64,000 nucleotides of DNA, from contig NZ_VBUT01000004.1 of assembly GCF_005863245.1 (NCBI RefSeq), positions 558,001 through 622,000 on the forward strand, written 5' to 3'. Position numbers and translations under genes: made by a program. The notes under the pieces were generated by a model. It was not told the DNA's origin, ran no database searches, and saw only the letters and a list, made by a program, of their open reading frames with translations. The stretch comes from Nocardia cyriacigeorgica. Lineage in GTDB: Bacteria > Actinomycetota > Actinomycetes > Mycobacteriales > Mycobacteriaceae. Each line of letters starts with the position of its first letter. The first letter of the stretch is position 1. This document shows, piece by piece, positions 51,262 to 60,386 of this stretch.

Positions 51262-51915
51262 GTGGGTAAACACAGCTTGCAGCGGGATTCTCGTTTGCCG
51301 AATTCCGTCAAGGGTGCGCTCGTCATGGGCGCGGTGGCAGCATCCACAGGGGCCATGCCGGCCATCTCGGCATCGGCGGCCACGATCGACGTTCCCGGCG
51401 TCGGCAAGTTCGAGGTGGACGTTCCGCCCGAGTTCGAGCAGCCGGTGGACCAGCTCAACAAGCAGTTGCAGGCCGCGATGGCCCCGCACGCGCAGGGCGG
51501 GCCGCAGGCCGCCGCCCCGGCACCCGGTGTTCCCGGCTTCGCGCCGGTGATGCCCGGCATGTTCGACAACTCCCCCGGCGATATCGCCCTCAACGCCGCC
51601 AAGACCAAGGTCGGCGCCCAGTACTCCTGGGGCGCGGCGGGCCCGTTCAGCTTCGACTGCTCCGGTCTGGTCCAGTGGGCCTACCGGCAGGCCGGGATCC
51701 AGCTGCCCCGCACCAGCTTCGAACAGTCGCATGTCGGCGCGCCGGTGGCCTTCAACGATCTGCGTCCCGGCGACATCGTCATCACCAACGGTGGCGGTCA
51801 CGTCGGCATCTACGCCGGCGGCGGTCAGCTGCTCAACGCGGTCCAGTCCGGCACCCCGGTCTCCTACACCGCACTGTCTCCCGACGATGTGGTGACCGCA
51901 CGCCGTATCGTTTAA
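51262..51915 (+). CDS. secreted NlpC/P60 cell-wall hydrolase
   Basis: A 217-residue exported peptidoglycan hydrolase of the RipC/RipD-like short type. A signal or anchor (GALVMGAVAASTGAMPAISASAA) is followed by a Gln/Ala/Pro-rich linker (to about 105) and an NlpC/P60 domain: Cys in FSFDCSGLVQWAY, His in GGGHVGIYAGGG, third residue Asn in LLNAVQSG. It cleaves D-gamma-Glu-mDAP bonds if active. The start is GTG 51262, with CGGAGACGCAG upstream. The S4 gene starts three bases after its stop. Confidence 0.9.
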   Translation: MGKHSLQRDSRLPNSVKGALVMGAVAASTGAMPAISASAATIDVPGVGKFEVDVPPEFEQPVDQLNKQLQAAMAPHAQGGPQAAAPAPGVPGFAPVMPGMFDNSPGDIALNAAKTKVGAQYSWGAAGPFSFDCSGLVQWAYRQAGIQLPRTSFEQSHVGAPVAFNDLRPGDIVITNGGGHVGIYAGGGQLLNAVQSGTPVSYTALSPDDVVTARRIV

Positions 51916-51918
51916 CGA

Positions 51919-52320
51919 GTGGCCCGCGCCGAACCCGGCAACCAGAACACCGCGACCCAGGCCCGAGTGGATTCCTGGACGTGGGCGGTGCGTCTGTTCA
52001 AAACCCGCTCAGCTGCTGCTGAAGCCTGCCGAGGTGGACATGTCCGCGTCAATGGCGCCGCGGCGAAACCCGCCCAGCCGGTCCGCCCTGGCGACGAGGT
52101 CCGCATCCGGATCAGCGGTATCGAACGCATCGTGATCGTCGAGCGCATCATCACCAAACGAGTGAGCGCTCCGATCGCCGCGCAATGCCTGATCGACCGC
52201 AGCCCGCCGCCGCCGTCGCGGGAAATCCTGGCCACCATGCCGCGCCGTGATCGCGGTTCGGGCAGGCCCACCAAACGCGAGCGCCGTGAAACCGACCGGC
52301 TCCTCGGCCGTACCGACTGA
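51919..52320 (+). CDS. S4-domain RNA-binding protein (Hsp15-like)
   Basis: A 133-residue protein with an S4 fold (VDSWTWAVRLFKTRSAAAEACRGGHVRVNGAAAKPAQPVRPGDEVRI, about residues 17-63) and a basic tail (RGSGRPTKRERRETDRLLGR). It matches Hsp15/HslR-type proteins, which bind stalled 50S subunits carrying nascent chains. It is in an operon-like position after NlpC/P60 and ends 14 bases before the stop of the convergent FAAL gene. Confidence 0.88.
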   Translation: MARAEPGNQNTATQARVDSWTWAVRLFKTRSAAAEACRGGHVRVNGAAAKPAQPVRPGDEVRIRISGIERIVIVERIITKRVSAPIAAQCLIDRSPPPPSREILATMPRRDRGSGRPTKRERRETDRLLGRTD

Positions 52321-52334
52321 TCGCTCCCCTGACG

Positions 52335-53999
52335 TCAGAGCTCGCCCGCCGCATTCAAATCCCGGCAGGCCGAGCGGCGGATCTTTCCGCTGCTGGTCAG
52401 TGGCAGCCGGCCACGCCCCGTCAGCACGATCTCGCGCGGGGTGATGCCGTGGACCGCCGCGACCGCGACGCGAATCCGATGCTCGAGCCGCGCTTCGCCG
52501 CCACCGGCGGTCCTGGTTTCGGCGACCAGCACCAGCTGTTCGCTGCTGCCGTCGTCATGACCGAACGCCGCGATCCGCCCTGGCCGCAGTTCCCGTGCGC
52601 AATCCGCCACGGTCGCCTCGATATCGGCCGGATAGTGATTGCGGCCGTCGATCACGATCACATCCTTGCGCCGTCCGGTGATGTAGAGCTGCCCGTTGTG
52701 CCGGAAGCCGAGATCACCGGTGCGCAGCCAGCCGCCGGTCGCCGGAGGCAGGGGTTGATCGAAGGTCGATGCCGTCACCGCCGGATTCTCGAAGTAGCCC
52801 GCGCAGACGTTCGGGCCGGCCACCCAGATCTCGCCGACTCGGCCGGGCTCGACCTCCGTGCCGTGGTCCGGGTCGACGATGGCGACCCGCTGCCCCACCG
52901 GCACGCCACAGCCGACCAGCCGGGTACCGGTCCGTTCGTCATCGGTGACGACGACCCGTCCCACACCGAGCGCCGCGCGATCGAACACCTGCGTCACCGG
53001 TTCGTCGTCCTGGCCGGCGATGGTGACCGGAAGGGTGGCCTCGGCGAGTCCGAAACCCGGCGTGTGGGCGTGATGCCGGAATCCGTGTGCGGCGTAGATG
53101 CCGGTGAATTCGGTGAGGGTCGCCGCGCGTATGGGTTCGGCGCCGTTGAGAACGACGCGAAGGGCAGACAGGTCCAATTCAACGCGTTCAGCCGCCGTCG
53201 TTTGTGAAACAGCCAGAGCCAAACCGAAATTCGGCGTCGCGGTCGCTGCGGCACGGTAGTCCGAGCAGGCGCGCAGCCAGCGCGCCGGACGTTTGGCGAA
53301 TTCTTCCGGCGCCATGGTCACGGCGGACACACCCGAATACAGCGGCAGCGACAGACCGAATACCAAACCCATATCGTGAAACAACGGCAGCCAGGAAACA
53401 ATCGGCGCAGCTGTCGTCGCCGGTAAGGCGGACTGCAATTGATCCAGTGCCGCAGCGAGATTCGCGTGCGAGACCGTGACGCCCGCGGGCGTGCGCGTCG
53501 AGCCGGAGGTGTATTGCAGGTAGGCCGTGCCGGCAGGGTCGATTCGCGGTGGCGGCGACTTGGTCGGCCCGCCGACGAGCGGATCGACGGTGACGGCGCG
53601 TATCTCACCGATCGCCGCCGCTGTTCGCGAGTCGCCCGGTGCGGTCAGCGCAACCGTGGGTCGGGCATGGGCGAGGATCACGGCCGCTCGCTCGGCGTCG
53701 ACCGGCCGGACCACCGGGAACAACGGCACCGCAACGCGTCCGGAGTTCAAGCACGCCAGGAATCCCACCGCGTAGGCAGCCCCATGCGGGCACATGATGG
53801 CCACGCGGTCCCCCGGCGCGCTGATTCCGAGCAGCTTGTTCGCGTATTCGAGGGCGGCCCGGTGTAGTGCCGCATACCGCAATACTGTGGCAGCGCATTC
53901 CGTTCCCCGATAGGTCAATGCGACGAATGCGTCCGCATTCGGCCGGTCGCGGGCGTGCATACCCACGCGCTGGTGCAGGAGGTCGGACGACGCCGTCAT
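52335..53999 (-). CDS. fatty acyl-AMP ligase (FAAL)
   Basis: A 554-residue adenylate-forming enzyme that activates a fatty acid as acyl-AMP and passes it to an ACP. The core motifs are YLQYTSGSTRTPAGVTVSH, SWLPLFHDMGLVFGL, ATPNFGLAL, GWLRTGDLGF, GRRKDVIVIDGRNHYPADIE and the last Lys in SSGKIRRS. The LFHDMGL and NHYPADIE motifs are those of FadD32/FadD28-type FAALs, not of CoA ligases. Start ATG 53999 overlaps the PKS stop by ATGA, so the two are coupled. It is the last gene of the ACP-PKS-FAAL operon. Confidence 0.93.
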   Translation of the reverse strand: MTASSDLLHQRVGMHARDRPNADAFVALTYRGTECAATVLRYAALHRAALEYANKLLGISAPGDRVAIMCPHGAAYAVGFLACLNSGRVAVPLFPVVRPVDAERAAVILAHARPTVALTAPGDSRTAAAIGEIRAVTVDPLVGGPTKSPPPRIDPAGTAYLQYTSGSTRTPAGVTVSHANLAAALDQLQSALPATTAAPIVSWLPLFHDMGLVFGLSLPLYSGVSAVTMAPEEFAKRPARWLRACSDYRAAATATPNFGLALAVSQTTAAERVELDLSALRVVLNGAEPIRAATLTEFTGIYAAHGFRHHAHTPGFGLAEATLPVTIAGQDDEPVTQVFDRAALGVGRVVVTDDERTGTRLVGCGVPVGQRVAIVDPDHGTEVEPGRVGEIWVAGPNVCAGYFENPAVTASTFDQPLPPATGGWLRTGDLGFRHNGQLYITGRRKDVIVIDGRNHYPADIEATVADCARELRPGRIAAFGHDDGSSEQLVLVAETRTAGGGEARLEHRIRVAVAAVHGITPREIVLTGRGRLPLTSSGKIRRSACRDLNAAGEL

Positions 54000-56900
54000 G
54001 ACAGGTGATCGGCAGCCGGGGGCTCGATGCGTTCGGCGAGAGCGGCGGCCAGCGATTCGACAGTGGGATAGCGGAACAATTCGGCGGTCGCGATGCGGAT
54101 AGGCAATTCCTGCTCGAGTGCGCGTCGCATATCGACGGCAAGCAGTGACGTCAAGCCGAGATCGTTGAAATCGGCGGCGGTATCGATGGTGTCGGGGGTG
54201 ACCCGCAGGGTGTTCGCGAGAATTCGGTGGATCAGCGTTATCAGCTCGGTGCGACGAGCACGGCTGGATGCGGCATCGGTGAAATGCGCTGCGGCGCTGG
54301 TGTAAACACCTGCCGACCGCGCCGGGTGTTCGAACCGCGGGCTCCGCTGGTCGCCCACGGCCCCCGGGGAGATCCCGGCTCGGTGCGCTGGGAACGGCAG
54401 CTCGCCTCCGAAAACCTCGGCCCGCGGCGCGGCCAGCAGCTCGGCCAAGCGTTGTGCCACCGGTGACGGGTCCGCCGTCGTCCGGTAGTCCAAGGCGACC
54501 AGGTGGGATGCCTGATGGCCGATGGCCTGGTGCAACAGCTCGGCGCCACGATCGGCGTCGAAGGGCACAATTCCTGCGCGCCGCAAATGGGAGGCCCCAC
54601 CGGCGGATTCGGCCAGCCCGGTATCCCAGAGTCCCCATCCGATACTGAGGATGCGCCGATGCGGATAACGGTGGATGAGCGCATCCATGGCGGCATTCGC
54701 GCAGGCATACGCCGACTGGCCGGGAGCGCCGAACGCACCGGCGGCGGAGGAGAACAGCAGCACGAAATCGGTGGGATCGGCGGCGGTGAGCTCGATCAGA
54801 TGGGTGGCGGCGGCCAGTTTCGGTGCGAACATCCGGTCCAGCTGCGCGACCGTGACGTCCTCGATCAGCGCGTCCTCCAGTGCCCCCGCGGCATGCACCA
54901 CGCCGCGGATGGTGGAACCGCATTCGCGGATATCGCGCAGGGCGTGGTCGAGGTCGGTGCGGTCGGCGGTATCGCAGCGCACCACCACGATCCGGTCCTC
55001 GCGACCATCCAGTAGCGGCGGCACCGGCCGCGGGGCGCGCGTCGGCACCACCACATCACGGGCACCGGCGTCGAGCAGCCAGCGCACCGCGATCGAACCC
55101 AGCGCGCCGAGTCCGCCGCAGACCACATACGTGCCGTGCGGGTCGATCGTGACGGGCGCAGGTTCCGGATCGACCGGAACGAACCGGCGGATGGCCGGAC
55201 CGTCGCCGGTCAGCCGCAGCTCCGCCGGGAGGTGCACATCGGTGAGCAACCGCGCCAGCACCTCCGGGCCGGCCCGGCCATCGGCCCACACCAGCCGCAC
55301 CATCGGTCCGGATTCCAACTGCACCGACCGCAGCAGCCCGGCGATCGCACCGATCACGCTCGGCTCGGCGACGGCATGTGGTTCGGGCAGCACCACGGTC
55401 AGCGCGGCAGCCGCCGGACTCCGCAGGATCCGCTGGACCAGGTCGAGCACCCGCCCCACCTGATCGACCACGGCTCCGTACCCCGCCTCGACCAGGTCGT
55501 CGTCGGCGGCAGGCCACACCACGACGACAGCGGTCCGTGCCGCCGCTGTCCTTCCCGCGAGCACCGCGTCCACGACCGGACCCGCCGCATCCACGTCCCG
55601 CGCCACCCGCTCACTGGGCAACCGCTGATCCAGCATCCGCGTCAACCGGACAGCAGCCTCGGATTCGCCGACCACCAGCACCCGCCGCACCTCCGCTCCG
55701 GTGGACATCTGCCGCACCGGCCGGCCAGGGGTGCCTCCGGATGCGGACTCCCGGCCGCCGTGCGGATCGATGCCTATGTGCCGGTGCGTATCTCGTCCTC
55801 GTGCGGATCCACCGCCTGCATCGGACCGCGATCCACTGCCGATCTGTCCGGGTGCTGATGGGGCGCGGCTCTCCGGGTCGGTGGCAGCGCTTGCCCGTTC
55901 GTTCGGGCTTGTCGTGTGGGCGGGTTCATCGCCGGCGGGAGGCCATCCAGGGTCGTCCGATCCGGTGACCGAATGCGACGGTGGTGCGTCGATCGCGAAC
56001 GGCTCCCAGACCTCACGCCACCACACGGTCGGAGTGCGGGAGATGGACGGCGTCGACCCGCGATAGGACACGCCGTCTCGGAGATCGCGGACCCATGGTG
56101 AACGGGTGGCACGACCGGGTGGGACGAACATGGCCGGTTCGCCCGGTGTCTCGAGGCCGGTCTCGTCGGGCGCAGTCGCCTGCCACGGATCGAGCTGAAT
56201 GTCGTCGGTGTGCGGTGTGCTGCCGAAACCGGCGTTGCCCGTGCTTGCGCGCGGATCCGGACCTTCTGGGATGCCTCCTTGACGGACCTCGAGCTCACTC
56301 GGCGGCGCCGCCACCGGGTTCGGCCGCCTGCCTCCCGGACGGGTGAAGCGGATCTGGACGCCGGTGAGGGCGAGGGCGGGTGCGCCGTGCTGGTCGGTGG
56401 CGATGATATCGCCGATGAGGCCGGTGGCGGTGCGGGTGCGCAGCAGGGCGTGGACTTCGCAGAGGCGGCGGTCGGGTTCGGGGGACAGCCAGGCCGCGGC
56501 GATGGCGATGGGGAGCGGGACGGCGTCGGCGGGGAGGGCGGCGTGGTCGAGGGCGGCCAGCAGATGCAGGCAGCCGTCGATGGTCGCGGTGGTGCCGGCG
56601 TCGGCGGCCGCGAGGGTGCCGATCGCGCGGTCGGCGCTGCCCGCGATGGTGCGCAGCGGGCGGAACGCCGGCCCGTAGGCGAGTCCGCGCTCGCGCAAGG
56701 CCGCGTAGAACGCGGTGGGTGCGATGACACGCAAACCGCTGCGACAAGCCCGATTGGCATCGACCACCCGCATCCATGCGATGATGTCACCGGGTGTGGG
56801 GCCATCGGTGAGCCGTGCTTTAGCCAGCGTTCCGGCACCCGGGGCCTCCGCCCGCACACTTTCCGAATCCCGCCGCAACATCACCTCGGCCGTCGCATCG

Positions 56901-59900
56901 GCCGCCAGCGGTTCATGCACCACGACCTCGGCGAGCGCGGCCCGGCCGCACTCACGGGCCAACCGGGTGAACCGCCGCAACCAATACGCGGCAGGCACAA
57001 GGGCCACTCCGCCGACGATGTGTTCGTCGAAATCCTCGACGCCGGCCGCTGCCGCACCGGCGAGGAGCGGAAACCGGCGCCGCCGCCACCGCCTGCGCGG
57101 CGCACCCGAAAAGCCGCCGAGCGCCGACCAATCCAGGGCCCGGCCTTCGACATACAGCTGGGCGAGGCAGGTCAGCAGGGCTGCCGCCTCGTCATCACGA
57201 TCGGTAGCCGCGTGCGCGGCCATACCGAGCTCGTCGTGATCGCGCACCGCGGGCAGCAGCTGCGGATGCGGGCCGATCTCGAGTACCGTCGAGATCCCGG
57301 AATCCGCGGCGCTGCGCAACGCCTGCGCGAGTTCGACTGTGCCACGGGCATTGTCGAGCCAGTAATCGACGTCGGTTGCGGCGGCGGTGATCACCCGCCC
57401 GGCACGGGTGGTGGAGTACACCGGCATCTGCGGCACGCGAGCGACGATGTCCTTGATGGCGGCCGCGAACTCCGGCAGCACCGCATCCACCTGTGGGCTG
57501 TGTGCTGCGAAATCCACCGCGACCCGGCGCGCGAACAGCCCACGCCGCCGTGCCCGCCGCACCACCGCCTCCACCGACCGCTTCGTCCCCGACACCACCA
57601 CCGAACGCGGGCCGTTGACCGCCGCGATCCCGGCCGACGCCCGCAGCGGCTCGACCATGAGCGCCACCTGGTCCGGTTCGGCCTCCAGCACCGCCATCGC
57701 ACCGTGACCGTCCAGCCGCGCCAATGCCCGGCTGCGCGCGACGACCACGCGCGCCGCGTCCTCCAACGTCAACGCTCCGCTCATCGCGGCCGCCGAGACT
57801 TCGCCGAGGCTGTGCCCGGCCACGCCATCCGGCCGCACCCCGAATGCGGCCAGCAGTTCCGACAATGCGAACTGGTAGACGAACAACGCGGGCTGCACGT
57901 AATCGGTGGCGTCGCGGCCGCTCTCGTTACCGCCGAAGCCGCGTCGCGGCGTCCAGACCCGCGGGCCACCCGCGTCCGATACGGCGTCGGCGGCCGCGGT
58001 GAGCGCGCGGGCGAACACCGGATAGCGCGCGGCGAGCCCCCGCCCCATGCGTGCATGCTGCCCGCCTTGACCGGAGAACAGGAACAGCAATCCACCCGGT
58101 CGACGCTGTGCGGCCGGGCCGATCACGCGTGGATCCGCTGCGCCCGTGGCCAATCCACGCAAGGCGGCAACGGCGGCCGTGCTGTTATCGGTGATCACCG
58201 CCGCCCGTACCGCCTGGCCGATGAGCCGGGCGGTGCCGGCGGCCAGGACCGGTAGGGGAGTGCTGCCCCCATGGTCGCCGCCCGTTGACGATGTCCCATC
58301 ACGCACCGCGTCGTCGTGGCCGTACTCACTCACGCCCTCAGCACGGCGCGCGACGCGTCCCCAGTCCCCTCGCGGATCCCTTGGCTCTGGTGCGTCCACC
58401 GCGTCAGCTGCTTCAGGCGTCCCGGTACTACTCGGACCAGCGTCCGCTGCCGACCTTGTCCGGCCGGCGGCAGCCGCATTCCCGGCTGGATCCGCGTCAG
58501 GCATCAGCCCGGCTGCACCTGCGCCGATGACCGGCCTGACAGCGGAGTCGGCGTCATCCATCAGCTCATTCATGGCGTCCGCATCGCGCCGGGCATTGAT
58601 GCCCGAGGCCGCATCGCGAGCGGCCGATGCGGGATCCAGCAGCCGAGCCAGCCGCACCGCCGCCTCCCGCAGCTCACCCGTATCGCGGCCGGTCAGCGGA
58701 ATGAGCGACGGGGGGAGCGCCTGTCGCTGCTGCGCCCTCGGAGCCCCATGTAGCGCGACGTGCGCATTCGTACCGCCGAAGCCGAACGAGCTGACTCCGG
58801 CGTACCGCTCGACCGCGGGCACACCGCTCCAGTCGATCGGCACATCCGGCACCCGCAGTCCGCGCTCGGTCAGGCGCAGCAACGGATTGGGGGAGGTGAA
58901 ATTGGCTGTGGGCGGGATAGTTCCGTGGTGCACCGCCAGCGCCGCCTTGATCAATCCGGCCACTCCCGCCGCCGCCTCCAGATGGCCGACGCTGGATTTG
59001 AGTGAGCCGATCCACATGGTGCGCTCGGCATCCCCACGCACCTCCGACAGCGCGCCGATCTCCACCGCATCACCCAACGCCGTTCCGGTGCCGTGGCATT
59101 CGAGATAGCCCAGCATGCCGGGTGTCAGTCCAGCGCGGTCCCACGCAGTCCGGATGACCTCGCGTTGGGCGCGCCCGTTCGGTGCGTACAACCCATTGGA
59201 CCGCCCGTCCGAGCCGACCGCCGAACCGACGATCTCCGCGTACGCGCGATTACCCTCGCGCCGGGCGTCGACGCTGCGTTGCAGCACGACGACGGCGCAC
59301 CCCTCGCCGCGCACATAACCGTCGGCGGCCGCGTCGAACGGCGTGCACCGCCCGGTGGGCGACAGGAAACCGGCCTCGGCCAGATAGTCGCCGGTGTGCG
59401 GAAGCAAGGTCAGATTGACGCCGCCGACCACCGCGAACGGCACAGTGTCGTCGGCCAGCAATCGCACCGCCAGATCCACCGCGACCAGCGACGACGAGCA
59501 GGCCGTGTCGATCACCAGGCTCGGTCCGCGCAGATCGAGGGCGTAGGACAGCCGGTTGGCGATGATGCTCGAGGCCGAGCCGGTCACGGCGTACGGCGGG
59601 TCGTAGCCGCCGTGCCCGAGTACCGCACCGCCGTGCTCGAACCCGCAGGCGCCGAAGATCACCGTGCCTGCCGAACCTCTTGCGCGGTAACCGATTCCGG
59701 CGTCATCGAGCGCTTCGACCGCAACCTCCAACGCGATCCGCTGCTGTGGATCCATCACCGCTGCCTCGCGGCCGGAGATACCGAAGAACTCGTTGTCGAA
59801 GCGGTCGATCTGCTCGAGGTAGCCGCCTCGCTGGTGACCGGCGCGGCCCTGCGGCGGCATTCCGGTCGCGTCCCGGCCGTCGAGCAGCAGTTGCCAGAAC

Positions 59901-59983
59901 TGGTGCGGTCCGTCGGCTCCGGGCAGGCGGCAGCCGATGCCGATGATCGAGACCGGCGTCGATGCGGGATGGGGTGGGCTCAT
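53996..59983 (-). CDS. type I polyketide synthase, KS-AT-DH-KR-ACP
   Basis: One complete module of 1995 residues. KS is about 10-415, with Cys162 in DTACSSSL, His297 in ECHGTGTA and His334 in SVGHLEAAA. AT is about 630-920 with Ser725 in GHSLGE; the specificity segment reads VDFAAHSPQVD, between the malonyl and methylmalonyl types. DH is about 985-1215 (HIVGGVALVP, and Asp1136 in TIDGCLH). KR is about 1430-1880 (GGLGALG, LFSSAAG, Tyr1759, with LED in place of LDD). ACP is about 1912-1985 (Ser1946 in LGLTSL). There is no ER or thioesterase. Two low-complexity insertions (450-580 and 1335-1428) are unusual. ATGA overlaps join it to the ACP and FAAL genes. Confidence 0.95.
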   Translation of the reverse strand: MSPPHPASTPVSIIGIGCRLPGADGPHQFWQLLLDGRDATGMPPQGRAGHQRGGYLEQIDRFDNEFFGISGREAAVMDPQQRIALEVAVEALDDAGIGYRARGSAGTVIFGACGFEHGGAVLGHGGYDPPYAVTGSASSIIANRLSYALDLRGPSLVIDTACSSSLVAVDLAVRLLADDTVPFAVVGGVNLTLLPHTGDYLAEAGFLSPTGRCTPFDAAADGYVRGEGCAVVVLQRSVDARREGNRAYAEIVGSAVGSDGRSNGLYAPNGRAQREVIRTAWDRAGLTPGMLGYLECHGTGTALGDAVEIGALSEVRGDAERTMWIGSLKSSVGHLEAAAGVAGLIKAALAVHHGTIPPTANFTSPNPLLRLTERGLRVPDVPIDWSGVPAVERYAGVSSFGFGGTNAHVALHGAPRAQQRQALPPSLIPLTGRDTGELREAAVRLARLLDPASAARDAASGINARRDADAMNELMDDADSAVRPVIGAGAAGLMPDADPAGNAAAAGRTRSAADAGPSSTGTPEAADAVDAPEPRDPRGDWGRVARRAEGVSEYGHDDAVRDGTSSTGGDHGGSTPLPVLAAGTARLIGQAVRAAVITDNSTAAVAALRGLATGAADPRVIGPAAQRRPGGLLFLFSGQGGQHARMGRGLAARYPVFARALTAAADAVSDAGGPRVWTPRRGFGGNESGRDATDYVQPALFVYQFALSELLAAFGVRPDGVAGHSLGEVSAAAMSGALTLEDAARVVVARSRALARLDGHGAMAVLEAEPDQVALMVEPLRASAGIAAVNGPRSVVVSGTKRSVEAVVRRARRRGLFARRVAVDFAAHSPQVDAVLPEFAAAIKDIVARVPQMPVYSTTRAGRVITAAATDVDYWLDNARGTVELAQALRSAADSGISTVLEIGPHPQLLPAVRDHDELGMAAHAATDRDDEAAALLTCLAQLYVEGRALDWSALGGFSGAPRRRWRRRRFPLLAGAAAAGVEDFDEHIVGGVALVPAAYWLRRFTRLARECGRAALAEVVVHEPLAADATAEVMLRRDSESVRAEAPGAGTLAKARLTDGPTPGDIIAWMRVVDANRACRSGLRVIAPTAFYAALRERGLAYGPAFRPLRTIAGSADRAIGTLAAADAGTTATIDGCLHLLAALDHAALPADAVPLPIAIAAAWLSPEPDRRLCEVHALLRTRTATGLIGDIIATDQHGAPALALTGVQIRFTRPGGRRPNPVAAPPSELEVRQGGIPEGPDPRASTGNAGFGSTPHTDDIQLDPWQATAPDETGLETPGEPAMFVPPGRATRSPWVRDLRDGVSYRGSTPSISRTPTVWWREVWEPFAIDAPPSHSVTGSDDPGWPPAGDEPAHTTSPNERASAATDPESRAPSAPGQIGSGSRSDAGGGSARGRDTHRHIGIDPHGGRESASGGTPGRPVRQMSTGAEVRRVLVVGESEAAVRLTRMLDQRLPSERVARDVDAAGPVVDAVLAGRTAAARTAVVVVWPAADDDLVEAGYGAVVDQVGRVLDLVQRILRSPAAAALTVVLPEPHAVAEPSVIGAIAGLLRSVQLESGPMVRLVWADGRAGPEVLARLLTDVHLPAELRLTGDGPAIRRFVPVDPEPAPVTIDPHGTYVVCGGLGALGSIAVRWLLDAGARDVVVPTRAPRPVPPLLDGREDRIVVVRCDTADRTDLDHALRDIRECGSTIRGVVHAAGALEDALIEDVTVAQLDRMFAPKLAAATHLIELTAADPTDFVLLFSSAAGAFGAPGQSAYACANAAMDALIHRYPHRRILSIGWGLWDTGLAESAGGASHLRRAGIVPFDADRGAELLHQAIGHQASHLVALDYRTTADPSPVAQRLAELLAAPRAEVFGGELPFPAHRAGISPGAVGDQRSPRFEHPARSAGVYTSAAAHFTDAASSRARRTELITLIHRILANTLRVTPDTIDTAADFNDLGLTSLLAVDMRRALEQELPIRIATAELFRYPTVESLAAALAERIEPPAADHLS

Positions 59984-60240
59984 CGCATGAGGGAGTCGAC
60001 CAGTTGTTCGATATCGGGGTGGTCGTACAGGGCGGTGATCGGCACCTCGACGCCGACGGCGTCCTCCAGATGCGCGGTCAACCGGGCCAGTTGCGCCGAG
60101 CCGAGGCCGAGGTCGGCGAAGGCGGTGCTGGTGCTGATCGTGGACGCGTCGACGGCGAGTATCGCGGCTACGGTCTCGACCGCGGTATCGGTGAGCGCGC
60201 GGCGGGTAAGCGCTTGGCCGCCAAGCTGGTTCGCCCCCAT
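59980..60240 (-). CDS. stand-alone acyl carrier protein
   Basis: An 86-residue carrier protein. The phosphopantetheine site is Ser in FADLGLGSAQLARL (about residue 46), and the helix III region VEVPITALYDHPDIEQLVDSLM is typical of PKS-type ACPs. The start ATG 60240 is preceded by AGAGGGGTCGG. The stop overlaps the PKS start by ATGA, so it is the first gene of the operon. It is the likely acceptor of the acyl chain loaded by the FAAL. Confidence 0.9.
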   Translation of the reverse strand: MGANQLGGQALTRRALTDTAVETVAAILAVDASTISTSTAFADLGLGSAQLARLTAHLEDAVGVEVPITALYDHPDIEQLVDSLMR

Positions 60241-60374
60241 CCGACCCCTCTTCCCGATCACTGTCGGCAGCCGCGCACCCCGGCTGGTACCCACGCGATT
60301 ATGCCGGAGAATTCGATGTCGGCAAGGTGCGATTGCGCTGCCTGCGCGCCCTTTCGCCGACACGCCGGATCGCC

Positions 60375-60380
60375 TACCGT
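60375..60380 (+). promoter_or_regulatory. -10 element for a leaderless transcript of the MBL-fold gene
   Basis: TACCGT, ending six bases before the GTG at 60387, with TTTCGC at -35 and a 17-bp spacer. No ribosome site precedes the GTG, which fits a leaderless message. Confidence 0.45.
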
Positions 60381-60386
60381 GGCAGC

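Noticed and set aside
54000..54923. N-terminal extension of the FAAL upstream of 53999.
   Set aside because: It would overlap the PKS ACP and KR in another frame; the ATG at 53999 has the ATGA junction and fits known FAAL length.
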